Positions 18,450 to 26,260 of a stretch of 64,000 nt of DNA are shown here, one piece after another; position 1 is the stretch's first letter, and every line of letters starts with the position of its first letter. Source of the DNA: Aurantiochytrium sp. KH105 (taxonomy: Eukaryota; Sar; Bigyra; Thraustochytrida; Thraustochytriidae); assembly GCA_003116975.1 (NCBI GenBank), contig BGKB01000039.1:1-64000 (forward strand), given 5' to 3'. The translations under genes and the position numbers were made by a program. A model generated the notes under the pieces. It was not told the DNA's origin. It did no database searches and was given only the letters and a program-made list of their open reading frames with translations.

Positions 18450-20282
18450 ATGCTCTACCAACCCTCAAGCGACGACGTTGGCGATGGCACCTCGTCTTCG
18501 TCGCACTTTCTGCGACCCAAGCTCGGCAGCAAGACGTACAAACGAGGCGAACTTGCATCGGTGCAAGGTTCACGCAAACGCAAAACACTCGGCATCACTT
18601 TGGCAGTCATCCTCCTCCTCGGAGGCTACTTTTTCTTATATCAAGTACAGCTCGTGGGCACACCTCCTCCAGGCCAGCTGGCGGCCACCTCGACAGACGA
18701 CAGTAAGCTCGTTCTTGATGTCATTACACGCTCCAAGCTGACGAGGCTTGAAACCTCACTGCGGCACTTGCACGACGAAAATGAGGCGCTCAAGACACAA
18801 TTGCAGACCCTCAGTGCCGAGTCCTCCGCTACCAACTCCGCAAAAGTAAAGTCGAGCTCTAATACCGAGTCTATAGAGCATCGCGATTCGCTGCACCAAG
18901 CCCCTCTGTCTGAAATGAAAGCAAAGATGGAATCCTTTCGATTCTACTGCATGGTCCCCACCATTTTCGCGCGGCATCGCATGGACAAGATTCGCGCCGT
19001 TATCTCGACCTGGGGCAGGCGCTGCGATATCATCAAGCTTTTCATAGACCCTGCACCCGAAGGAGAAAGCTTTCCCAAGTATTTCCCGAGCGACGACCCC
19101 GAAGTCCAAGTGGAAATGGTTCAGCTTCCGCTCGTGCGCAAAAATGACGAAATGCAACGGGACAAAAAGTACACCAGTAAGTTGCGAGGAACCCTCACGC
19201 TCGTGCAAAGATCCTGAACACGCCATGTGCGCTCTGAAACCTCGTTCCCGACTCACACGATCCCTCATATCTCGCTCATGCAGACGCGTCTTGCACACAG
19301 TTCGGTAACAAAGTGCCTTGTCGGCACATTTGGGAAAAGGTTTGGCGCGCTTGGGACTACATTTATGACAACGACCTCGACAAAGCAGACTTTTTTGCAA
19401 AAATTGACGACGACACTTACTTCTTCGTCGAGTTTGCCAAATTACACTTTGCTCTCAACGACTGGGATCCCGAAGAGCCGCGCTACTTTGGTCACGTGTC
19501 TCATCAGGCCCCGAAACCATTCGTTAACGGTGCCTGGGTCGGTGTTAGCCGCGGCGCGCTGAAAAAAGTTGTTCCTGTCTACAAGAAGATGCCACGAGAG
19601 TATGGTTCGCGCGAAAATTTTGATCGTAATCGCTGTGTCGATCGAGATGGCGCCTCGCAGGAGCTTGTGGAGGCCATTTGCATGGACCAAGTGGGCATTC
19701 CGGCTACTTCAATCACCGATCAGTACGGCTTCGAAAAGGTCAACATCTTTCGCGTTTCCGATGCGCTCTTTCTTCGCAAGCGTCCGGGCACGACGTCTTG
19801 GTATTGGTGTAAGTTCACCAATCTTCGCCTTCTCTCTGGGTGTCATGCAGTTTATCTGACCCGCCCAAACCATCATCGCCTGCTTTCTTTTGCACACAGA
19901 CAAAAAGCCAGAAACCTCCGTCTGCTGTACGTTTTTTTTTTTCACGCGCTTCCGAACCTTCACTTCTGGTTCAGCATTCTAACTCGCCGATTGCATGCGC
20001 TTCTTCGTAAACCTCACAGGCAGCGAAACACCCATTGCCTTTCATTGGTACAAGGACCCAAGCGATCTCGAGAGATTCGAAAAGTATCTCTACGACCCAA
20101 AAGACACCTATCTCTCCTCCAAGTTTTTCTCGCGCGAGATCGCTGATAAGCTCAAGAAGAATCCTGATGAGCATGTCGCTGCCGTCATCTCGCGCAAGTC
20201 GCGCATCCCCATTTACGTATTTTGGGACGAGATTCACTATCTCTGGATGGTCAGAGAAAACCTCCGCGCGCTCCGTCCCTGA
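18450..20282 (+). CDS. GT31 glycosyltransferase, core-1 beta-1,3-galactosyltransferase (C1GALT1)-like
   Basis: A type II Golgi membrane protein of 513 residues from four exons: 18450-19176, 19284-19808, 19900-19926 and 20020-20282. All junctions are GT-AG and the total is in frame. A membrane helix (TLGITLAVILLLGGYFFLYQ, ~50-67) follows a short cytosolic tail, then a short coiled-coil stem. The catalytic part has AWDYIYDNDLDKADFFAKIDDDTYFF; the DDD (284-286) is the GT31 metal-binding motif. DPEEPRYFG and a C-terminal CCSETPIAFHWYKDP resemble the C1GALT1 CCSD...FHY segment. The family transfers galactose from UDP-Gal to GalNAc-Ser/Thr, but donor and acceptor here are inferred only. Start: first ATG in frame; an upstream GTG was not used. 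Confidence 0.88.
19177..19283 (+). other. Intron 1 of the GT31 gene (107 nt)
   Basis: Donor A|GTAAGT at 19177; acceptor TCATGCAG ending at 19283. The phase-1 join reads YTNASCTQFGNK, continuing the family alignment into WEKVWRAWDYIY. Confidence 0.85.
19809..19899 (+). other. Intron 2 of the GT31 gene (91 nt)
   Basis: Donor GTAAGT at 19809; acceptor TGCACACAG ending at 19899. It precedes a 27-nt exon. Confidence 0.8.
19927..20019 (+). other. Intron 3 of the GT31 gene (93 nt)
   Basis: Donor GTACGT followed by a T-run; acceptor ACCTCACAG ending at 20019. The phase-1 join creates the Cys-Cys-Ser motif seen in core-1 synthases. Confidence 0.8.
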
Positions 20283-20979
20283 TTGCTGTCCAAAGAGCTG
20301 ATATCACGTTTGGTCCGCGTATGTATCTTTCGCTCGCAAACAAATCATGCAACATATTTTCTTTCACCGTGACGATTATACACGATAAAGTTGCCAAGAT
20401 GCAATGTGATCATTTTGGGGGTTGGGGTTGTTCTGACGCGCGAGCTCTGGTATCTTACCGCAAATGAAAGGAACTCTTGCCCAAAAAAAACTATCTTGCA
20501 CAACTTGACCAAAGTCGCTACCTCTTACAAGCCACGTCCGTGATTCTCTGAACGCCAAACCAAGACCTCTGAGTCGCCGCCGCCGCCGCCGCCGCCCCCC
20601 GACGATGTCTCGGAAGAGCGCTTCTCATATATTTAAGGCGATCAATGCTGTTCCTTCCTGTACTGAGACCCCCATACTATGTAGGAACATGCGGCGCGCG
20701 ATGACGTCCTTCACTAATCAAAGGCCACCTTCTTAAGGTGGCAGCCACTCGTTGGTTGATTAAGGGCTAATGCGCGGCGTGCGTGCCGTGCGTCCACTCC
20801 GATTTCACTAACACCTAATTGACTCACTCGCTCACTCCGCCGCGCAAAACGATCTCGCAGGTCGCCGCAGAGGTCGTGTACGTGCTGCTGCTGTTGCTGC
20901 CGCCGCTCCGCGTCCCTCCTTCCTGCTCTCTCGAAGGTACCGTGTCGTAGGCTTGCCTCGTGCACTTCACGCGGAGAAG
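20283..20979. promoter_or_regulatory. Upstream region of the tryptophan synthase alpha gene
   Basis: About 700 bp containing the GT31 3' UTR and the trpA-like promoter. It holds a (CCG)n tract (20577-20597), a TGACGTC palindrome near 20702, the nested inverted repeat at 20715-20762 and a TGACTCA word at 20820. No gene was seen. Confidence 0.5.
20715..20762. repeat. Nested inverted repeat upstream of trpA
   Basis: Outer arms TAATCAA (20715-20721) and TTGATTA (20756-20762) enclose a perfect 8-bp hairpin, GCCACCTT-CTT-AAGGTGGC (20724-20742). It may be a regulatory hairpin or operator-like site; no known element was recognised. Confidence 0.7.
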
Positions 20980-21783
20980 ATGACGATCGCCGACCTGGAG
21001 AAGACTTTTGCCAAGACGGCCGAGGAGAAGCGCGCAGCCTTCATCCCGTATGTGACCGCGGGCTACCCGGAGAAGGCGGCCACCGTGCCCATCATGCTCG
21101 CCATGCAGGAGGGTGGCGCTGATGTGATCGAGCTCGGCATGCCATTCTCTGATCCTCTTGCCGACGGCCCCGTCGTCCAGGAGTCTAGCTTTGTCGCGCT
21201 TCAGCACGGTGTCACGGTCGCCGATTGCCTCGCCATGGTCAAGGAGGCGCGAGGAAAGGGTCTCACTGTGCCAGTTATTCTCATGGGCTACTGGAACCCC
21301 TTTGCTCAGTACGGCGAGGAGAAGCTCGTTGAGGACTGCAGGGAAGCGACCATTAGCGGCTTCATCGCGGTCGACCTGTCTGGCCCCGAGGCCGAGCGCT
21401 TCGCCAAGACCTGCGCTGCTGGCGAACTTGCCTACGTTCCACTCGTTGCTCCCACCTCCACGGACAAGCGCCTTGGCGAGGTCGCACAGTTCGGATCCGG
21501 ATATGTGTACTGCGTGTCTGTCACCGGCATCACCGGCGCTCGCGACAAGCTCCCCGAGGACCTCAAGGAGTTCACGGATCGCGTCAAGTCTCACTTTAAG
21601 ATTCCTCTGGCTGTTGGCTTTGGTCTCAACACCCGCCAACATGTGGTCGAGGTGAACAACTACGCCGACGGCGCCGTCATGGGCAGTGTTGTCATCAAGA
21701 CCATCAAGAACGCTGGTGAGAGCATCGATGCCCAGTGCGATGCCGTTCGGTCCTTTGTCAAGAGTGTCACCAGCGACGAGTAG
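20980..21783 (+). CDS. trpA: Tryptophan synthase alpha subunit (stand-alone)
   Basis: A 267-residue TIM-barrel enzyme that cleaves indole-3-glycerol phosphate to indole and glyceraldehyde 3-phosphate. The two catalytic acids, Glu51 and Asp62, lie in VIELGMPFSDPLADGP. Other family signatures are FIPYVTAGYP, ILMGYWNPF, the phosphate-binding PLAVGFGLNT and YADGAVMGSVV. Length equals bacterial TrpA (268). No transit peptide is visible, so a cytosolic location is likely. There is no beta domain downstream, unlike the fused fungal Trp5 enzyme, so TrpB must be encoded elsewhere. The open frame begins at a TTG 27 nt upstream, but the first ATG (20980) gives the normal N-terminus MTIADLEKTF. No introns. 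Confidence 0.95.
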   Translation: MTIADLEKTFAKTAEEKRAAFIPYVTAGYPEKAATVPIMLAMQEGGADVIELGMPFSDPLADGPVVQESSFVALQHGVTVADCLAMVKEARGKGLTVPVILMGYWNPFAQYGEEKLVEDCREATISGFIAVDLSGPEAERFAKTCAAGELAYVPLVAPTSTDKRLGEVAQFGSGYVYCVSVTGITGARDKLPEDLKEFTDRVKSHFKIPLAVGFGLNTRQHVVEVNNYADGAVMGSVVIKTIKNAGESIDAQCDAVRSFVKSVTSDE

Positions 21784-22244
21784 ATAGAACATTACCCTTT
21801 CTCGACTATATTTTTCTTTCTTTGTGATGTATATGCAAGTGCCCGCTCTGATTCTCCCTCAGATTTTCGCGACGAAAAAATAAATAAGACTACTTTATTG
21901 AAGGAACTGACAGAGTGTCACTTTTTTTTCGGAAGCATCTTTCTCATGTGGAGAAAAGTGAAACAGGCAAGCAAGTATGCTTGGACCCTGCAAATCTTGC
22001 TGCCGACCACCTACGCGATCGTGTGCGCGTAATCCATGGATAGCTTGCCGAAAAGTCTATCGCACGGCTTACGAGCAGGGCGCCTTGCTGTTGCTTATGC
22101 ATTGTTGTTTCATCCCGCTTCGCCTTCTTCTTTTTCGCCCAAAGATGCTCAAGCATCATAGCTCCTTTTTAATTCGGTGTGCCATGCCCCATAGATGATA
22201 CATACACATCGCTGCTCCTTTCTGCTTCAGTGCACGCCAATAAC
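21784..22244. other. Intergenic between convergent genes
   Basis: Convergent 3' UTRs. AATAAATAA at about 21879-21887 could serve as the poly(A) signal for the trpA transcript. No gene was seen. Confidence 0.5.
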
Positions 22245-23132
22245 TCATGAAGATGCTTCTTTGCTTGGTACCAAAATAGCTCTCCCTTCATCGTTCGTCT
22301 CAATGGCATTCATGTGCGTCCAGACGACGCTCGGTCCCGAATCGGCGTCTTTGGGGCTGGTTTCGATCGCAACGGCTACGCAATGCTCGAGGTCTAGCTC
22401 TGACAGACGAAAGGTAAACTTAGTATCCCGCACGCCATCGAGATCGAGCTTGGCTAATCCAGATGTCTCATCAAGAAAAAAAGAAGCGCGCTGTAAACCG
22501 AAGCCGATGCCAATGCCGATCGCCTTCAAGTAGGCCTCTTTCAAGCTCCAGTACTTGTAAAAGCGTTGCAAGTGTGCAGACCCAAGAGCGTCATCTTTAT
22601 TCCCGAGCCGAATGCGCTCCCATTCGCCAGGCGTGAACGAGCTTCGCATGGTTGTGAAAAAGTCTTCAATACTACGCGAACCCTTTGGATCCTCGTACTT
22701 CATAATGTCCACACCCACGCATCTTGATGGGTGCGCCATGAGGACAACCCAGTCGCCATGATGCGAAAGATTAAAGCTAAAGGACCCCGGATCGGGCTGC
22801 GCCACAAAAGGCTTGCCCATCTCTGTCCTCTGCAGCACAATCATCCCCGGCGCCACGCTCAGCATTTTGGCCGCCATTTCCCGCGTCATCACGCGGCCCG
22901 CAAGAGCCCTGTTGCGGTCCACCTCGAACCTGAACTTGCGCACGCGCTCCTTCTCCTCGGGCTGCAGGCCCTCCTCGAGCTTGGCCCGGACCGCATCTTC
23001 CGGCGCCCATCTCGCCACGCTCAGCGCCCACGCCTGGACTGGAGCCTCTGCGGCAGCCGCTCCGCCATCCTCGACCTTTTGCTGCTGCTGCTGCGGCTGC
23101 TGCTGCTGCTGCTGCTGCTGCTCCGTGCTCAT
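22245..23132 (-). CDS. 4'-phosphopantetheinyl transferase, Sfp/AASDHPPT type
   Basis: A 295-residue enzyme that moves the phosphopantetheine arm from CoA to a conserved Ser of acyl carrier domains in fatty-acid/polyketide synthases or aminoadipate reductase. Signatures: RKFRFEVDRNRALAGRVMTR (AASDHPPT-like N-half), FNLSHHGDWV, GVDI (140-143; Mg2+-binding Asp) and WSLKEAYLKAIG (WxxKEA, 195-200). The Sfp two-domain length fits. The N-terminus is a polyglutamine tract encoded by CAG/CAA. The frame also allows an earlier start at 23168; the ATG at 23132 is preferred only for compactness. In PUFA-producing protists such an enzyme could activate multi-ACP PUFA synthases; that is inference, since no synthase is in the window. 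Confidence 0.92.
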   Translation of the reverse strand: MSTEQQQQQQQQPQQQQQKVEDGGAAAAEAPVQAWALSVARWAPEDAVRAKLEEGLQPEEKERVRKFRFEVDRNRALAGRVMTREMAAKMLSVAPGMIVLQRTEMGKPFVAQPDPGSFSFNLSHHGDWVVLMAHPSRCVGVDIMKYEDPKGSRSIEDFFTTMRSSFTPGEWERIRLGNKDDALGSAHLQRFYKYWSLKEAYLKAIGIGIGFGLQRASFFLDETSGLAKLDLDGVRDTKFTFRLSELDLEHCVAVAIETSPKDADSGPSVVWTHMNAIETNDEGRAILVPSKEASS

Positions 23133-23558
23133 GGTCGCGAAGCCGCCTCGATCTCGAGTTTGCAACAAGAAACTCGTGCGAGTCGAAGGACCCGTTACGC
23201 GAACGTTGGGAAACGGCGCGCGCAGCGGTTTCGGCGGCGGTTAGCGCGCGATCGGCGGGATCTCGCGCGCAAAACTCGAAGGCCGCCGCGCCCAGCCCGC
23301 GCGCAACCGCCTCCCGGCGACTCCCTTCGCCTCTCTTTCTCGCTCGCGAGCGCCAAGCGCACGCCGCTGGACTGGGGAACTCCGCGCGGCTAGCGCGTGC
23401 GAGGCGAGGCGAGGCGAGCTGCGTCTTCAGATTTTCCCTCTTCCGGGCTCTCCTGGTCTTGCTTGGTGCGGTCCCGAGCTCCAGGACGAGTATAAGGACG
23501 AGGTTGAGGCGTGCAAGGAGAGCAACACGGTGTAGAGAAGAAGAAGAAGAAGAAGAAG
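23133..23558. promoter_or_regulatory. Shared upstream region of the PPTase and condensin H2 genes
   Basis: 426 bp between divergent start codons, GC-rich with GGCGA repeats at 23400-23417 and a GAA repeat just before the plus-strand start. It probably houses both promoters. Confidence 0.5.
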
Positions 23559-26054
23559 ATGGGCAGGCGACGCAACACCCAGCACGAGGACAATGTACAT
23601 GAGGACATGGAGGAGGATGATCTTGCACCGCAAATGAAAAAGCGTCAACAGGAGGAGGTCGGCGACGAGGACGAGACGGGCGACGAGACCAAGAAATTCG
23701 CGCATCTGCTAAAACCAATTCGCGACATGGCCGAAAACTGGAATATTGACATTGCCACAGAACTCACGAGCTACCTCGAAGAGCTCGATGCGCTGCGCAT
23801 CAACATCGAGGGAGGCGATCTTGGACTCAACTTTGCAGAGGCCGCACTCGTGGTCCAGAATTCCACTCTTGTGTACAGCAAAAAGGTCGAGTTTCTCTAT
23901 TCGCTCGTGTTCCAGACGCTCGACTTGCTGTGCGACGCCCGCGAGGAGGACGCAGTGGCGCCTGCCGACGGAAAGAAGAGACGCAAAGCGCGCAAGAGTC
24001 TCGCCGATGTCGGCCTCGAAGAGCGCGAGCTCTTTCTCCTGCTCGACGACGTCATTCCCATTGCGCAAAACACGCTCCTCAAGCCAGATGAAAGTCGTGG
24101 GGATCGCTCACAAGGCCTGCGCGAGAGGGTTCCTCTTGCACTTCTTGCCGGCCGCGCGGGTCAGGGCGACAGCAGCGCAGGATTTAACATGATGAACTGC
24201 GGAATTGATGCGTCGGGTGCCTTCATTCTCGAAAAGGGACGGCCCAGCATCCACGATCGTCGAGCGGCTGACACAAACGACAACGACAGCGACGTTGGTA
24301 ACATGCATGATGCGGACTCGCAAGGCGCCGAGGAGGCCCCCTTTTTCTTCGCTGACACGGGGGACGTTGGCGGCGATGATGGCATGGATTTTGAGGGCAA
24401 CGACGGCGCCGACGGATACCAGTCTCCAAGCGAGCAAGAGACATCACTGGGACTACGCCAGGGTGCGATGGTTCCGCCAAGCACAGACCTTCAGCGCAAG
24501 CGAACCGAAATGCGACGAGAGATGGGAGATTATGAAGATGGAGACGGTGACTTTGTGCAAGGTGACGACTACGACGAGGACGACGACGACAGCGAAGCAA
24601 CTGATCCCTGGGCGCGTCTTGATCCACACGAGGAAGGTCGCACTCGCGACCAGCGACCGCTCAAGCCGGGTAAAACCTGGAAGGTGCCTGCAAGTTTACG
24701 AAAAGACGCTGCGACAGGGACGGGCGTTTCTGCACCACTGCGCCGCGCATACCAGGATCTGCTCTTTTCCGTGGCTGCAAACCCGCGACTAGTGACGAAA
24801 CTACCGCTGCGACCCGATATGGTTCTCTTCCCTGAGTTCCGCGCCTATGCAACTGAGCGAAGACGCGCTCTTCGGGAATCGCAAAAGTCCAAGCGTTCTG
24901 CGCAGGCTGAACAAGATGATCAGGATGCGGATGCTCAAGGGCAGCGTCTCGATGATGAAGAAGAGGCAGCGGCGATGCACCTTGCCTTTGAAAGTGTGGC
25001 CGACAATGATCTCGAGAGCATGGACGGAGGCGATGCCGACGACGACGACATGTATCAGGGCGGTGGTGACTTGGACTTTGGGGGATATGGGTCTGAGGAC
25101 GATAACCATCACGGCTTCGATGCAAGACCCGGCCTGCATCTCGATGAGGCCGTGCTTGGCTCCACAGCTCCGGACTCGTACGTCGACATGGTCCGCGCAC
25201 ATTTACAACAATACATGGAATCGGCAAACCAGTGGGCTTCCGAGTCCAAGCTGCACGCACGCGTGCGCCAATGGGAAGACCGAATCGAGCCTTTTCTGGA
25301 ATCACAGACCGAGCGACCTCCTTTTGACATTCATGCATATGGCGAGCGCATTCTCACACGCTTTCGCGAGGCGTCCATGGCCATCGGCTCGTCTCCTTCA
25401 ACCGACGGAAATGATGGAGAGGTCACTTTTGCTGAACTCAGCGCACGCCTCGGAGCGCTCTCCACGGATTCTCCCTCCTCATCTTCAGATAGAATGAAGA
25501 AGAAGAAGAACGACCCTGTTACAACTGGAGAAGAGGAGGAGGAGGAGGATGCCAACGAGGAAGAGCCGAGAATCGTCGAACAGTTTGAGGTGTGTCGTGC
25601 TTTCTTGGCCTCCTTGCAGCTCGCCAACAACGGAAACGTTGAGCTCGTGCATGAGACCAATAACTCAGCGCTCCGCGTCAAAGTTCTCGATAATGTATTG
25701 GCCAATAAAAAGCTCGAAACTTACCGGGCTCCGTCTATTCGAAACGATGATCAGGACGACAGCATCCAGGTGGACTATGAGGATGATGACGAAGAAGACG
25801 ACAACGACGAGAAAGATGAGCAAGATGATGACGAGGAAGAGGAGGTATCTGCCGCAAGTGACAATGTTTCGGACCGAGAAGGCCAAAATGAGGACGACTT
25901 TGAGGCGGCCTCTGACGACGAGGAAAGACCTGAGGCGGAAAAGCCCAAGGCAATGGGTGTCGACGATCTTGGTCCGCGTCGCGCGGCGAAAAAGGCCAAG
26001 ATTGCGTCGTCACCGGCACCGCGCCGCAACCAGCGTCGCAACCAGCGAATCTGA
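23559..26054 (+). CDS. NCAPH2: Condensin-II complex subunit H2 (kleisin-beta)
   Basis: An 831-residue kleisin linking the SMC2/SMC4 heads in condensin II, which compacts mitotic chromosomes. The N-terminal family domain is clear: FAHLLKPIRDMAENWNIDIATELTSYLEEL and LNFAEAALVVQNSTLVYSKKVEFLYSLVFQTLDLL (~45-140 from MGRRRNTQ). A C-terminal kleisin winged-helix-like segment is FEVCRAFLASLQLANNGNVELVHE and VLDNVLANKKLETYRAPS, followed by a long acidic tail and a basic end. Central parts are Asp/Glu-rich and likely disordered. Length is above human CAPH2 (~605), through acidic insertions. The open frame begins at a GTG at 23511; the first ATG is at 23559. Divergent from the PPTase gene. Confidence 0.9.
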   Translation: MGRRRNTQHEDNVHEDMEEDDLAPQMKKRQQEEVGDEDETGDETKKFAHLLKPIRDMAENWNIDIATELTSYLEELDALRINIEGGDLGLNFAEAALVVQNSTLVYSKKVEFLYSLVFQTLDLLCDAREEDAVAPADGKKRRKARKSLADVGLEERELFLLLDDVIPIAQNTLLKPDESRGDRSQGLRERVPLALLAGRAGQGDSSAGFNMMNCGIDASGAFILEKGRPSIHDRRAADTNDNDSDVGNMHDADSQGAEEAPFFFADTGDVGGDDGMDFEGNDGADGYQSPSEQETSLGLRQGAMVPPSTDLQRKRTEMRREMGDYEDGDGDFVQGDDYDEDDDDSEATDPWARLDPHEEGRTRDQRPLKPGKTWKVPASLRKDAATGTGVSAPLRRAYQDLLFSVAANPRLVTKLPLRPDMVLFPEFRAYATERRRALRESQKSKRSAQAEQDDQDADAQGQRLDDEEEAAAMHLAFESVADNDLESMDGGDADDDDMYQGGGDLDFGGYGSEDDNHHGFDARPGLHLDEAVLGSTAPDSYVDMVRAHLQQYMESANQWASESKLHARVRQWEDRIEPFLESQTERPPFDIHAYGERILTRFREASMAIGSSPSTDGNDGEVTFAELSARLGALSTDSPSSSSDRMKKKKNDPVTTGEEEEEEDANEEEPRIVEQFEVCRAFLASLQLANNGNVELVHETNNSALRVKVLDNVLANKKLETYRAPSIRNDDQDDSIQVDYEDDDEEDDNDEKDEQDDDEEEEVSAASDNVSDREGQNEDDFEAASDDEERPEAEKPKAMGVDDLGPRRAAKKAKIASSPAPRRNQRRNQRI

Positions 26055-26260
26055 AAGGCAACATCAAAATCTGAAGTACAAAGGAAAAAAGAAGATTATA
26101 AAATAAATGTGACACACTGTTTGTCTTTTTCCTGTATACATCAGCCAGCAGTCATTTTACATGACGCTGCGTTCGCGCAAAGCATCAAGTTCTTTGCTCC
26201 CTTGGCTGTTCCCATTCCCTAAAGTCCTCAAACTTGCCAATCAAACTCATGGTGGGTCCA
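26055..26260. other. Short convergent 3' intergenic region
   Basis: About 200 bp between the ends of condensin H2 and the ubiquitin protease; AAATAAATG near 26101 could be a polyadenylation signal. Confidence 0.4.

Noticed and set aside
20820-20826. TGACTCA Gcn4-type site upstream of trpA as firm evidence of amino-acid control
   Set aside because: The heptamer appears several times in the window, including downstream of the acetyltransferase and in the 3' region of the acidic protein; one copy is near random expectation.
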